Counted from the stretch's first letter, positions 7,944-18,411 are shown. The stretch: 64,000 nt of DNA from Shewanella marina JCM 15074 (GCF_000614975.1 NZ_BALM01000016.1:26476-90475), one strand, 5' to 3'. A program made the numbers and translations. The notes: generated by a model not told the origin, from the sequence alone.

Positions 7944-9350
7944 TTAGTCTTCCTCAAACTGAGGACCTGCATAATTGTCAAAACGAGAATACTGTCCTTG
8001 GAACGTTAAACGAACTCGTCCAATGGGGCCGTTACGTTGCTTACCGATAATAATTTCAGCAGTGCCTTTATCGGGAGAGTCGTTGTTATACACCTCATCA
8101 CGATAAATGAACATGATCAAATCGGCATCCTGCTCAATCGAACCTGATTCACGCAAGTCTGAGTTAACAGGACGTTTATCAGCACGTTGCTCCAACGAGC
8201 GGTTAAGCTGTGACAGTGCAATAACGGGGATCTCTAACTCTTTTGCTAATGACTTTAATGAACGCGAAATTTCAGCAATCTCAAGCGTACGGTTGTCAGA
8301 TAACGCAGGCACTTGCATTAACTGCAAATAGTCGACCATGATCATTGATAAGCCGCCATATTCACGCGCAATTCGGCGCGCACGGCTACGTACGTCGGTA
8401 GGTGTTAGACCTGAACCATCATCAATATACATCTTGCCTTGTTCCAGCATAATGCCCATCGTTGACGATACACGCGCCCAATCTTCATCATCTAGCTGAC
8501 CCGTACGAATTTTGGTTTGGTCAACTCGGCCTAATGAAGCCAACATACGCATCATAATCTGTTCAGATGGCATCTCTAAGCTGAAAATAAGTACGGGTTT
8601 ATCTTCATGCATCGCGGCCTGTTCACACAAGTTCATGGCAAAGGTAGTCTTACCCATAGATGGACGGGCAGCCACAATAATTAAATCACCAGACTGAAAA
8701 CCTGCGGTCATCTTATCTAAGTCGCCAAAACCACTAGAAACCCCAGTCACACCGTTATGAGGGTTGTTATAAAGTTCTTCAATTTTATCGACGGTTTTTT
8801 CAAGAATACTCTTAATGCCTTCAGGGCCTTCATTAGCACTGGTTCGCTGTTCAGCAATCTTAAAGACTTTGGTTTCGGCTAAATCAAGTAATGCCCCTGA
8901 ATCACGACCTTCAGGATTATAGCCTGCATCTGCAATTTCATGAGCCACTCGGATCATTTCACGCACAACCGCACGTTCACGTACGATTTCTGCGTATGAC
9001 ACAATATTACTGGCACTTGGGGTATTTTTAGCAATCTCACCTAAATAGGCAAAACCACCGGCATCTTCTAATTCATCAGTCAGTTCAAGCTGTTCTGACA
9101 CAGTAATAAGATCGATTGGTTGGCCACTTTCGACCAACTTATTCATCGCTTGGAAAATCATTTTATGAGCACGAGAATAAAAATCCTCTTTCACAACGGC
9201 TTCTGACACCTTATCCCAAGCCTCGGCATCCAACATCAAGCCACCTAATACAGATTGTTCGGCTTCAATCGAATGTGGTGGTAGCTTTAACGCGTCGATC
9301 TGAAGATCGCGCGGTTTATTTTTGGATTTAAAAGCACCTTGTTGTGACAT
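7944..9350 (-). CDS. dnaB: Replicative DNA helicase DnaB
   Basis: DnaB is the hexameric 5'-3' helicase that unwinds the replication fork. The 468-residue protein has the N-terminal helical collar starting at PPHSIEAEQSVLGGLMLD, the Walker A motif ARPSMGKTT near residue 230, a Walker B-like MIMVDYLQLM, and the C-terminal RecA-like motif KQRNGPIG. No intein is present and length is normal. It heads the dnaB-alr unit and is separated from rplI by the opposite-strand S46 peptidase gene. Confidence 0.98.
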   Translation of the reverse strand: MSQQGAFKSKNKPRDLQIDALKLPPHSIEAEQSVLGGLMLDAEAWDKVSEAVVKEDFYSRAHKMIFQAMNKLVESGQPIDLITVSEQLELTDELEDAGGFAYLGEIAKNTPSASNIVSYAEIVRERAVVREMIRVAHEIADAGYNPEGRDSGALLDLAETKVFKIAEQRTSANEGPEGIKSILEKTVDKIEELYNNPHNGVTGVSSGFGDLDKMTAGFQSGDLIIVAARPSMGKTTFAMNLCEQAAMHEDKPVLIFSLEMPSEQIMMRMLASLGRVDQTKIRTGQLDDEDWARVSSTMGIMLEQGKMYIDDGSGLTPTDVRSRARRIAREYGGLSMIMVDYLQLMQVPALSDNRTLEIAEISRSLKSLAKELEIPVIALSQLNRSLEQRADKRPVNSDLRESGSIEQDADLIMFIYRDEVYNNDSPDKGTAEIIIGKQRNGPIGRVRLTFQGQYSRFDNYAGPQFEED

Positions 9351-9464
9351 TTACACTCCCAGTTTCCAACATTTATGCAAAATATGATATAAAACAACCA
9401 ACAAAACAGGAATATACCTGTAACCCTATCCAAATGGATATAATAAAACAAAGAAGGAATGAAC

Positions 9465-11666
9465 ATGCGTAATGCATTGGTTGCAGCCCTTGTGCTGTCT
9501 TCTGGCATAGCCTATGCCGACGAAGGACAATGGCAGCCTTATCAAATGCCCTCTATTGCTGATAAACTTAGCGAAAGAGGTATCAATATACCAGCAAATA
9601 AACTGGCAGACTTAACGCAATATCCAATGAACGCGGTTGTTGGTCTCGGCTATTGTACCGCCAGTTTCGTGTCGCCCCAAGGACTTGTTGTCACCAATCA
9701 CCATTGTGCCTATCGCGCAATTCAATATAACAGTAAAGCTGAGCATAATTATTTAGCTAATGGTTTTCTAGCAAGTAAGCAAACGCAAGAGCCAACTGCA
9801 GGGCCAAGTGAGCGATTATACATTACTGAATCAGTAATTGATGTCACCAGCCAAGTTTTATCCAATCTATCTGATGATCCTTTGCAACGTTATCAACAGA
9901 TCCAAGCTAATCGTAAAGCCTTAATTAAAGAGTGTGAAAGCGATGACAATTATCGCTGCTCGGTGCGCAGTTACCACAGCGGTTTAGAATATTATCTAAT
10001 TAAACAATTGATCATTCGTGATGTGCGCTTAGTCTATGCGCCCCCTGAAAGTGTAGGTGCATTTGGTGGCGATATCGATAACTATGAGTACCCTCGACAT
10101 TCTGGCGATTTTACTTTCTTACGTGCCTATGTCGGCAAAGATGGTAAACCCGCGCCATACCATAAAGATAACGTGCCTTATCAGCCGAAAAGCTATCTTA
10201 AAATTAATGCTGATGGCGTCAAAGCCGGTGATGGCGTTTTTGTTGCAGGCTACCCGGGCTCAACCAGCCGTTATCGTTTAACCAGTGAACTGGAATTTGC
10301 GAGTCACTGGCATTATCCCGAGATGGCAAAACGCTACCAATTAAAAATCGATACCATTAATCACTTCGCCAACAATAGTGCCGATATTGATATTAAATAT
10401 GCAGGTACACTTGCTTCCATGGCAAATCGAATGAAAAAACTTAATGGTTTGCTTGATGGTTTTAAAGCCACAGATATTATCGGTTTTAAACAGCAACGTG
10501 AAGATGATTTTATCGCATGGTTTGGGCAACAAACTGAAGCAAACCCACAGCTATTGTCCCAGTTGAAACAGTTACTGGCACAAAAGAATGAGTTACGCCA
10601 AACCCATTATTATTTCGAAAATGCACAATCAAGCGCCTTGTTGGCAGCAGCCAACAAATTATATCGCCTTGCTAAAGAGCAACAAAAGCCAGATGAAAAG
10701 CGCGAATCAGGTTATCAAGAGCGCGACCTCAATATGATCCGTGCCAACCTCAAGCGCATTGATTCAAACTTTAATGCCAAAGTGGATAAAACCCTATGGC
10801 AACAGGATATTGAAGCCTATCTAGCCCAAACTCATCGAGTCGCAGCGCTCGATAATATGCTAAAAGAAAGCGATAACAATATCAGCTTGAACGATAAACT
10901 TGATGGCTTTTATGCGCTCACAGGGTTAACCAATAAGGACAAACGTTTAGCATGGATGGCAGCAACACCTGCCGAATTCGAAGCCAGTGCAGATCCATTC
11001 ATTCGTTTAGCAGTTGCACTCTATGAGACCAATATGGCGCAAGAGAAAGCGCTTAAAACGCTCTATGGCAAACTGTCTAAAGCCCGCCCTCAATATATGC
11101 AGGCGGTGATTAACTACTATCAAGCCAATAACTGGCCTGTATATCCTGATGCTAACGGCACTCTACGTATTACCTACGGTATGGTCGATGGTTACCAATC
11201 AGCAGACGGGCTTTATAAGCAACCTTTTACAAAGTTAGAAGGCATTACAGCTAAACATACTGGCGTAGAACCTTTTAACGCACCAGAAAAAGTGCTTAAT
11301 GCCATTAAAGATAAACAATATGGCCAACACCAAGTCAGTAATATCTATCAAGATCCAAGTAGCTGGTTATGTATGTTCTTCTCATGCGATGCCAAAGTTG
11401 AACAATTTAACTCAGTACCCGTCAACTTTTTATCCAGTGTAGATACCACGGGCGGCAACTCAGGCTCACCGGTATTTAATGGCGACGGCGAATTAGTGGG
11501 ACTTAATTTTGATTCAACCTATGAAGCCATTACCAAGGACTGGTTCTTTAACCCAACCATTACCCGTGCCGTACACGTCGATGTGCGTTATATCTTGTGG
11601 ATGATGGATAAGGTCGATAATGCGCAAAATCTGATTGAAGAATTAGAGATTGTGTCAGATAAATAA
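9465..11666 (+). CDS. S46 family dipeptidyl-peptidase, DPP11-like
   Basis: S46 peptidases remove dipeptides from the N-termini of periplasmic peptides. The 733-residue protein has a signal peptide (cleavage near YADEG), the catalytic His in VVTNHHCAYR, the Asp in GGDIDNYEYPRHSGD and the Ser in TTGGNSGSPVF (about Ser666). Eighteen residues on, in GLNFDSTYEA, is Ser684. In the family this position (673 in the Porphyromonas enzyme) is Gly in DPP7 and Arg or Ser in DPP11, so acidic-residue preference is inferred. ATG 9465 was chosen over 9459 because AAGAAGGA then has proper spacing. It lies between dnaB and rplI on the opposite strand, with its own terminator. Confidence 0.93.
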   Translation: MRNALVAALVLSSGIAYADEGQWQPYQMPSIADKLSERGINIPANKLADLTQYPMNAVVGLGYCTASFVSPQGLVVTNHHCAYRAIQYNSKAEHNYLANGFLASKQTQEPTAGPSERLYITESVIDVTSQVLSNLSDDPLQRYQQIQANRKALIKECESDDNYRCSVRSYHSGLEYYLIKQLIIRDVRLVYAPPESVGAFGGDIDNYEYPRHSGDFTFLRAYVGKDGKPAPYHKDNVPYQPKSYLKINADGVKAGDGVFVAGYPGSTSRYRLTSELEFASHWHYPEMAKRYQLKIDTINHFANNSADIDIKYAGTLASMANRMKKLNGLLDGFKATDIIGFKQQREDDFIAWFGQQTEANPQLLSQLKQLLAQKNELRQTHYYFENAQSSALLAAANKLYRLAKEQQKPDEKRESGYQERDLNMIRANLKRIDSNFNAKVDKTLWQQDIEAYLAQTHRVAALDNMLKESDNNISLNDKLDGFYALTGLTNKDKRLAWMAATPAEFEASADPFIRLAVALYETNMAQEKALKTLYGKLSKARPQYMQAVINYYQANNWPVYPDANGTLRITYGMVDGYQSADGLYKQPFTKLEGITAKHTGVEPFNAPEKVLNAIKDKQYGQHQVSNIYQDPSSWLCMFFSCDAKVEQFNSVPVNFLSSVDTTGGNSGSPVFNGDGELVGLNFDSTYEAITKDWFFNPTITRAVHVDVRYILWMMDKVDNAQNLIEELEIVSDK

Positions 11667-11685
11667 TAATCACCAAACTTGATCG

Positions 11686-11714
11686 AAAACAGCGCCAAGC
11701 GGCGCTGTTTTTTT
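11686..11714 (+). terminator. Terminator after the S46 peptidase gene
   Basis: ACAGCGCC / GGCGCTGT stem followed by seven T, 20 bases after the stop. Confidence 0.85.
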
Positions 11715-11751
11715 ATGTCTGTTTTTTTGATTGCCGATAAAAATCAGGCAT

Positions 11752-11782
11752 AAAAAAACACCGTCCTAAGACGGTGTTTTTT
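11752..11782 (-). terminator. Terminator of the rpsF-priB-rpsR-rplI operon
   Basis: Read leftward, ACACCGTC / GACGGTGT stem followed by seven T, just beyond the rplI stop. Confidence 0.85.
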
Positions 11783-11798
11783 CTAAAGCAAAGACTTA

Positions 11799-12251
11799 TT
11801 AAGCTTCAGCAACAACAGTTACTTTAACTAGGCCTTTAACTTCAGTGTGAAGTTGGAAATCAACTTCGAAGTCACCAGTAGTGCGTAGAGCACCTAATGG
11901 TAGACGTACTTCAGCTTTAGCTAGTTCAACACCTGCAGCAGTAACTGCATCAGCGATGTCACGAGTACCAACTGAACCAAATAGCTTGCCTTCGTCACCA
12001 GCTTTAGAAGCGATTACTACGCTTTCTAATGCAGCGATTTTAGCAGCACGTTCAGTAGCTACAGCTAGATCAGCAGCCATTTTAGCTTCTAATTCAGCGC
12101 GACGAGCTTCGAAAACTTTAACGTTTTCAGCGTTAGCAACTACCGCTTTACCTTGTGGTAAAAGGAAGTTACGAGCATAACCAGCTTTAACAGAAACCTG
12201 GTCACCTAAGTTACCTAGGTTAGCGATTTTATCAAGTAAAATAACGTTCAT
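11799..12251 (-). CDS. rplI: 50S ribosomal protein L9
   Basis: The 150-residue protein begins with the L9 signature [19 protein letters not shown] and [15 protein letters not shown], the rRNA-binding N-domain, followed by the long charged connecting helix and the C-terminal domain. It is the last gene of the rpsF operon, 28 bases after rpsR. Confidence 0.98.
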   Translation of the reverse strand: MNVILLDKIANLGNLGDQVSVKAGYARNFLLPQGKAVVANAENVKVFEARRAELEAKMAADLAVATERAAKIAALESVVIASKAGDEGKLFGSVGTRDIADAVTAAGVELAKAEVRLPLGALRTTGDFEVDFQLHTEVKGLVKVTVVAEA

Positions 12252-12279
12252 TATCTAATCCTCTGTTTTCAACTAACGA

Positions 12280-12519
<240 letters not shown>

Positions 12520-12825
12520 CTAAGTTTTCAATTCGACATTTTCAGCATGTAATACTGTTCGGTTCTGACCATTGCGATTCTGTTGAAGGGCAATAAATCC
12601 AGTAACCTCAATATCCACACCGGCTTTCAGTTTGTCTGTAATGCACTCAAAGTGCGGGCCACTTAATACCACCTGAATTTGGCAGTATACGTTGCGTAAC
12701 ATCTCTGCTTCGTAACGTTGTGATTTGTGTTCCAACATTAATACACAATGTGCAATGCCTGCTGGGCTTTTAAAGCTTCTAGTACGAGTTATCGTGCCAG
12801 ATAACACCAATCGGTTGGTGGTCAC
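12520..12825 (-). CDS. priB: Primosomal replication protein N (PriB)
   Basis: PriB is a single-stranded-DNA binding OB-fold protein that helps PriA restart stalled forks. The 101-residue protein begins TTNRLVLSGTITRTRSF and includes HCVLMLEHKSQRYEAEMLRNVYCQ, typical of PriB. Its place between rpsF and rpsR is conserved in Gammaproteobacteria. Confidence 0.96.
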   Translation of the reverse strand: MTTNRLVLSGTITRTRSFKSPAGIAHCVLMLEHKSQRYEAEMLRNVYCQIQVVLSGPHFECITDKLKAGVDIEVTGFIALQQNRNGQNRTVLHAENVELKT

Positions 12826-12833
12826 AGATAAAC

Positions 12834-13229
12834 TTACTCAGCTGATTCTTCAGCGCTTTCTTTAACTTCTTCAGTACGCTCAGCAGAAGCACGACGTGAA
12901 TCACGCTCGTCTTTTGCTTTAGCCATTGGAGAAGCTTCAGTGATGGCAGCTTTAGTACGCATAACCATGCTACGAAGAACAGCGTCGTTGAAACGGAAAG
13001 CTGTTTCTAATTCTTCTACAGACTCAGCAGTAGTTTCTACATTCATAAGAATGTAGTGTGCTTTATGCAGGTCTTGGATTGGGTATGCTAATTGACGGCG
13101 GCCCCAATCTTCTAAACGGTGGATAGTACCGTTTGCTGCAGTGATAACACCAGTATAACGCTCGATCATACCTGGCACTTGTTCACTCTGATCAGGGTGA
13201 ACCATAAATACGATTTCGTAATGACGCAT
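12834..13229 (-). CDS. rpsF: 30S ribosomal protein S6
   Basis: The 131-residue protein begins [18 protein letters not shown] and contains the S6 motif [11 protein letters not shown]. Its acidic, Glu-rich tail is where RimK adds glutamates in E. coli. It is the first gene of the rpsF-priB-rpsR-rplI operon, with AAGGAGCAATAA as ribosome site. Confidence 0.98.
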   Translation of the reverse strand: MRHYEIVFMVHPDQSEQVPGMIERYTGVITAANGTIHRLEDWGRRQLAYPIQDLHKAHYILMNVETTAESVEELETAFRFNDAVLRSMVMRTKAAITEASPMAKAKDERDSRRASAERTEEVKESAEESAE

Positions 13230-13252
13230 TTATTGCTCCTTACGGTTATCTA

Positions 13253-13287
13253 GCCTCGGCGTTGGCTCAGTCAAACCAAATGGAGGC
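13253..13287 (-). promoter_or_regulatory. Candidate S6:S18 ribosomal leader motif upstream of rpsF
   Basis: On the leftward strand, just before the rpsF ribosome site, a GCCTC / GAGGC stem encloses an internal loop with CGCC on its 3' side and an inner TTGG / CCAA stem. A CCG trinucleotide sits at the loop-stem junction. This matches the known S6:S18 binding RNA, in which a bulge with CCG resembles the rRNA site and mediates feedback control. The fold was worked out by eye. Confidence 0.6.
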
Positions 13288-13523
13288 AAGGAACTAAAAT
13301 AAAGTGACTGATTTAGGCGCGCAATAGTACAGAATGAAATATTAAAATTCAAGTAATATGTCAAACCAAAACCAATTTAAATGAAATAGTCACAATCAAG
13401 CCAGTTGTCATGATTTTTCTAGCTAACTGTAAATGTCATATTGAGCTAATTTGAGGATCTAAGGTATGATGCTTACCACTGAATTTTCACTTATTTAACT
13501 TATAGCCATTACTAAAAACAATA

Positions 13524-14270
13524 ATGAATAAAGTTCTCATCGCTACAAGTTTATCTTGCATCTCATTTTCAGCATTTGCATTAGTACCACCGGATTATCA
13601 AGAACCGCCAAGCGACTTTACCACTGAAGTTGAAGCTGGTTTTCAGCTTAATACCGGTAATACTGAATCCACCAGCTTTAATAGTCGCATTAAAATGGTT
13701 TATGACACCACGAATGCCAAGCAAGAAGGCACCATAAAAGCCTATTTTGCGTCAGATGATGAGACTACCACCTCAGAAAAATACGACTTACAACTGCAGA
13801 GTAACTATAAACTCAACGGCGGTTATATCTTTGGTCGAGGTGATTTCACTTGGGATAAATTTGGTAGTTATACCAAAATAGCTACCGTTTCTAGTGGTTA
13901 TGGTTTTGACGCAATCAGCTCTAGCTTAACCAAATTAAGCCTAGAAGTAGGCCCAGGTTTTCGATATAACAAACCGAATAATGTCGATGATCAAACCACT
14001 GACCTACCCGCAGAACAAGATGTGATTTTACGTACCGCAGTCAAATTTGAACAAAAGCTGCAAGAATATACCAGCTTAACAGCAGACTTAACTGCTGAAG
14101 TGGGCGAAAATAACAACACACTGGCTCTCGATACCAACTATAAAAATACCTTATTTCAAGATTGGGCATTTAAAATTGGCGTGAGTGTTAAATATACCGA
14201 AGTGGTACCTGAAGGGACTAAGCAAACCGATACGATTACCACCTTTAATCTGCTATATACCTTCCAATAA
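13524..14270 (+). CDS. DUF481 family outer-membrane barrel protein (YdiY-like)
   Basis: The 248-residue protein has a signal peptide ending near FSAFALV, then repeated short beta strands with the DUF481 pattern (AGFQLNTGNTES, GVSVKYTE). It ends with LLYTFQ, the aromatic terminus of an outer-membrane barrel. Members are small outer-membrane proteins, some acid- or salt-induced; the role here is unknown. It is a single gene, 10 bases tail-to-tail from the LysR gene. Confidence 0.88.
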   Translation: MNKVLIATSLSCISFSAFALVPPDYQEPPSDFTTEVEAGFQLNTGNTESTSFNSRIKMVYDTTNAKQEGTIKAYFASDDETTTSEKYDLQLQSNYKLNGGYIFGRGDFTWDKFGSYTKIATVSSGYGFDAISSSLTKLSLEVGPGFRYNKPNNVDDQTTDLPAEQDVILRTAVKFEQKLQEYTSLTADLTAEVGENNNTLALDTNYKNTLFQDWAFKIGVSVKYTEVVPEGTKQTDTITTFNLLYTFQ

Positions 14271-14279
14271 CCATCAGCA

Positions 14280-15161
14280 TTAGACGGTATTAAACATACT
14301 GTCTAAATAAGAGTGCATCCACGCCAATACCTGCTTCATGCCCTTATCACGCCGTTTGACTACGCCCATTTCCATATTCAAACTACCCGAGATTTGCCGC
14401 GTCGATAGCTCCGTGAGTAAACCAGAATACCAATCATTACGTGCAACATGTTCAGGCACCAAAGCCCAACCAACACCATGACTGACCATAGAGGATATAT
14501 AGTAATAGCTATCGATAAACCAATGGGTTGGTGAGATAGTAATGCCTTGCTCTCCACTCAATCGATTACGAATAACTAACTGCCGATATTGTTTTAGTTG
14601 AGTTAATGAGGGTTGTTTATATTGGGCTAATGGATGAGTTGGACTGACAATTAATGATTGTCGAAAATTAGCAATCGAGATGAAATCCAAATTTGTCGAC
14701 ATCGGCGCAAAGTGAAACATTACACCAATATCAGCTTGTTTATGCTCAACCCAATGGGCGATATCCTGTTGTGCACCATTTAATATAGTTAACGTTAGCT
14801 CAGGAAACCGTTTAGCAACATCAACAAAGAATGTTTCAAAGGCTTCAATCGGTACCGCTTCATCAATCGCAACCGTCAAAGAAACCGCCTCATCCTTAGC
14901 GAGCATTGAAGCTCTAGATGACAAACGCTGACATTGGCTTAAAACGGAACGAGCATCAATATACATCTCCCGCCCTTGCTCGGTCAGTACAGGCAAACGG
15001 TTGCTCCGATCAAACAAATCAAAACCAAGATCTAATTCCAAATTAGCAATTGCAGTACTGATCCGCGATTGCGCTTTACCAATTTTACGTGCCGCGGCTG
15101 AAAATGAGCCTTGCTCAACCGCAACGACAAAGGCTTGTAACTGATCTAAATTCCACTGCAT
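14280..15161 (-). CDS. LysR family transcriptional regulator
   Basis: The protein (293 residues from the chosen start) has the N-terminal winged helix-turn-helix (LDQLQAFVVAVEQGSFSAAA to about residue 60) and a C-terminal substrate-binding domain. I chose ATG 15161 (MQWNLD) as it begins at the conserved domain edge; an ATG 12 bases upstream is also possible. It is transcribed away from the MATE efflux gene with 100 bases between, the usual layout for a LysR regulator of the neighbouring gene. Confidence 0.92.
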   Translation of the reverse strand: MQWNLDQLQAFVVAVEQGSFSAAARKIGKAQSRISTAIANLELDLGFDLFDRSNRLPVLTEQGREMYIDARSVLSQCQRLSSRASMLAKDEAVSLTVAIDEAVPIEAFETFFVDVAKRFPELTLTILNGAQQDIAHWVEHKQADIGVMFHFAPMSTNLDFISIANFRQSLIVSPTHPLAQYKQPSLTQLKQYRQLVIRNRLSGEQGITISPTHWFIDSYYYISSMVSHGVGWALVPEHVARNDWYSGLLTELSTRQISGSLNMEMGVVKRRDKGMKQVLAWMHSYLDSMFNTV

Positions 15162-15261
15162 AGTCACCACCACCTATCCGATATTGTTATAGATATTAAC
15201 TTTAAACAATCTGACTTTCTAGGATAATAGCGGCAATTTGATCAGTGAGCCGCCTTAAGTT

Positions 15262-16637
15262 ATGCACGCAATAACAAACCAACCTCAAACAGATAAGCAG
15301 ATCCAAAAAACTTTTTGGCGCTATACCCTCCCCGCAGTCATCGCCATGTTGGTGAGTGGGTTATATATTATTATTGATGGTATTTTCGTAGGGCAATACG
15401 TTGGGCCTAGTGGGCTTGCTGGCATTAATATGGCTTGGCCTATCGTCTATGTACTCAGTGCTCTTGGGGTACTTATTGGCATGGGTTCTGGCAGCATGGT
15501 GTCTATGTTTCGTGGCGAAAATAATCCCAGCAAAGCAAAACTAGCCTTAAGCAGTAGCCTCTATCTCATCATTTTATTAGGTCTTGCTTGCTGTGCCATG
15601 CTCGCAGTATTTGGCCATGCCAGTTTAAGTTGGCAAAATGCTGAGGGAGACACCTACCTTGAAGGCAGTCGTTATATCGATATTTTTATGATTGCAGGCA
15701 TTATTACTGTTGCAGCAAATGCTATACCTATGCTTATTCGTAATGATGATAGCCCTAATTTAGCGACAGGCTTATTACTTATCGGTGCGATCAGCAATAT
15801 CGGTTTAGACTATCTATTTGTTGGCGTATTAGCGATGGGGTTAAAAGGTGCCGCTATTGCCACTATTATTGCTCAAACAGTTATTATGTTGATTGGTATA
15901 AGTTACTTCTTTAGCCGTTATAGTAGCCTACGACTCAATTTATCTCAGCTGAAATTCGATTATAAAATCGGTGGCCGTAGCATTATCCTAGGTTCATCTT
16001 GCCTCGTGATGTTTTTATACAGTAGCTTTGTAGTCGCTATTCATAACTGGCTATTTATGCAGTACGGCGACTCCATCACGATTGGTGCTTTTGCCATCGT
16101 AGGTTATTTGATGTCGTTATATTACCTGTTAGCTCAGGCGTCGCCGAAGGTATGCAACCGCAAGCCAGTTTTTACCATGGAGCCAAGCAGCATAGTTACA
16201 TTACTAAAGTCGTTAAAATTGCTGCTACGGTTATTATTGTGTCAGGACTAAGTTGGACACTATTACTAAACCTATTCCCACACTTTTTTATTGGATTGTT
16301 TAGTCAAGGTGAACCAGAAATTAGTGCCAAAGCTATGACCGGTATCCAACTCCATCTTTTTGCTATGTGCCTTGATGGTTTTATTGCGCTGGCGTCAGTT
16401 TTCTTTATGTCTATTAACCAACCTACTAAGGCCATTATGACCTCGATGGGCAACATGTTAATTCAAATACCTTTCCTCTATTTTTTACCAAAAATGATGG
16501 GAGTAGAAGGTGTGTGGTTAGCCATGCCAATCTCAAACTTAGTACTATTTATGATTGTGGCACCATTAGTCTGGCGTGAACTCAAAAAATCACCAACAAC
16601 GGTAGTAACAGCAGAAGTAAAGCCACTAATTGCATAA
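15262..16637 (+). pseudogene. MATE family multidrug/sodium antiporter, one frameshift
   Basis: The two parts join into a protein of about 458 residues with twelve predicted membrane helices. The start, FWRYTLPAVIAMLVSGLYIIIDGIFVG, and the mid-helix repeats are typical of MATE exporters, which move cationic drugs out in exchange for Na+ or H+. The first frame runs to about 16137 and the second continues from GVAEGMQPQ. A single G missing from the GG at 16137-16138 explains the break (CAGGGCGTC expected). Sequencing error is the likely reason. The divergent LysR gene is the probable regulator. Confidence 0.85.
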
Positions 16638-16855
16638 AAGATGAGTGGTCTTGTTATAATTAACACGACCACCCCTCATAATAAACAACAAAAGCCAAAC
16701 AAATCCATGCGGAATTTAATCGTTAGCAAACGAATTACAATAAAATATTTTACACATTAAAATAAACTGACAGTTTGCTGATATTTTATATCTAATAATT
16801 GCTATTGCTTGATATATAATAATCACAATATCTTACCTATTACATATTAGTCATA
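16638..16855. other. AT-rich intergenic region before the EAL gene
   Basis: The MATE stop is followed by a GTGGTC-type imperfect hairpin near 16645-16672 and then very AT-rich sequence rich in TATAAT-like steps. No gene is seen. It probably contains the promoter of the EAL gene. Confidence 0.4.
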
Positions 16856-18328
16856 ATGTCTAAGGCTCAAATCAAAAAAAGCATATTATTCACCACAATA
16901 TTAAGTTCTTTATTAACGATAATATTGTTGTATATATTTTGTTATACGACATCTATACTAAAAACATATGAAATAGCAGATATTTTATACAACAAAGTTT
17001 ACACACCAAAAGAAAAGATCAAACAATCTCATAACGAAAAATTAAGTATTATTAAAAGACAACAACTTTTAAAAGATATCGTACTCTCTACTGATTCAAT
17101 GCGCGGTATCTATTACATTAAAGATAACCACTATCTGTATTCTGATAGAAATGCGGATATGATGTACCAAGTTCCCAAAAATCTCAGTCCACTATCTTAT
17201 CCTGGACAGGACCCTATATTAATCAAAGAAAAACATGACAAATTAAACCAATCAGTTGTAGTTTACATGTTCAAATTTGGTAATGGCTATTATCAAATGT
17301 TTTTAAACCTTCAATCTATTGCTGAAAAGTTAAATGCAACTGCATATTCATTTTTAACTTATCAAATCAGTGAAACCAACAGCCCCAAAAATATCTTTGG
17401 TAAGCCTAAAGATTTTATTAAGTTTGAAAAAATTGTCACACGTTCTTTGGGGGTAACCATTACAACAGGAATTCGTATTCATGTAATGGTTATTATGTTC
17501 TTAATTTTATTTAGCATTAATTATATTACTATCTATCTTGTAAGGTTATTAGTTAATTATTTAAAACTAAAAAATCTTAATTTTTCAATGCGAATTAGAA
17601 AAAGTATAAAACGAAATGAATTTATTCCTTACTATCAGGGAATCTACTCGACTAAAGAAAAAAGATTTATTGGTGCAGAGCTATTATGCCGCTGGCATGA
17701 AAAAGGATCGAAGATTCTCCCCCCAGCAGTTTTTATTGAGTATTTAGAAACTACAGGGAAAATCAAGCCAGTCACACTACAATTATTGTCGCAACTAGCT
17801 ATTGATAAGAGCAAAATCAATCAAATTAATCATGATTTTTACATCTCCATCAATATGACAGTAGAAATGCTTCTTGATGATGATTTTATCGATACGCTAC
17901 TGCAATTGATAAAACAAAATACTTCGCTGCAACATGGTCTGGTATTTGAGTTAACGGAACGAGACCGCCGACTATTTTTCCTCAAGCAAGTTAAACATAA
18001 CATGGCATTACTGAAACAGTATGGCATTCGTTGGGCACTTGATGACTTTGGTACGGGTTATTCTAATATTTTAACTGCTCACAGCTTACCCTTTGATATT
18101 ATCAAGATAGATCGCATTTTCATCTCGATTGCCAATGAAATTGGCGATGATTCAATACTAGAGAATATTGTCACCTTAGTGAATAACTGGCAGTTACCTG
18201 TGATCATGGAAGGCGTGGAAACTCAAACTGAATTAGCACGACTTGAACTTGTTAACCTTAATCTTTTTCAAGGCTATTTCTTCAGTAAACCACAACCTAT
18301 TAGACAATTTTTAACTCGCATTAAATAA
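16856..18328 (+). CDS. Membrane-anchored EAL-domain cyclic-di-GMP phosphodiesterase
   Basis: The 490-residue protein has a membrane helix at residues 10-32, a periplasmic sensor part of about 170 residues, a second helix near 208-230 and a C-terminal EAL domain. EAL catalytic features are present: GAELLCRW (the EAL Glu, with Leu for Ala), INMTVEML (Asn), FELTERD (Glu), ALDDFGTGYSN (two Asp), IKIDR (Lys) and MEGVETQ (Glu). It should therefore hydrolyse c-di-GMP. The layout resembles CSS-motif phosphodiesterases, but no Cys-Ser-Ser is visible at the expected place. The first half is much more AT- and Lys-rich than the catalytic half. Confidence 0.92.
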   Translation: MSKAQIKKSILFTTILSSLLTIILLYIFCYTTSILKTYEIADILYNKVYTPKEKIKQSHNEKLSIIKRQQLLKDIVLSTDSMRGIYYIKDNHYLYSDRNADMMYQVPKNLSPLSYPGQDPILIKEKHDKLNQSVVVYMFKFGNGYYQMFLNLQSIAEKLNATAYSFLTYQISETNSPKNIFGKPKDFIKFEKIVTRSLGVTITTGIRIHVMVIMFLILFSINYITIYLVRLLVNYLKLKNLNFSMRIRKSIKRNEFIPYYQGIYSTKEKRFIGAELLCRWHEKGSKILPPAVFIEYLETTGKIKPVTLQLLSQLAIDKSKINQINHDFYISINMTVEMLLDDDFIDTLLQLIKQNTSLQHGLVFELTERDRRLFFLKQVKHNMALLKQYGIRWALDDFGTGYSNILTAHSLPFDIIKIDRIFISIANEIGDDSILENIVTLVNNWQLPVIMEGVETQTELARLELVNLNLFQGYFFSKPQPIRQFLTRIK

Positions 18329-18329
18329 C

Positions 18330-18361
18330 AAAAAAGCCAACTCGTTGAGTTGGCTTTTTTA
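18330..18361. terminator. Bidirectional terminator between the EAL gene and rlmB
   Basis: AAGCCAACTC / GAGTTGGCTT stem with A-run and T-run on its two sides. Confidence 0.85.
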
Positions 18362-18411
18362 CTGTCTAACAAACACGCAAAACGAGAAAGTCGTTTAACT
18401 ATAAGTTTGTG

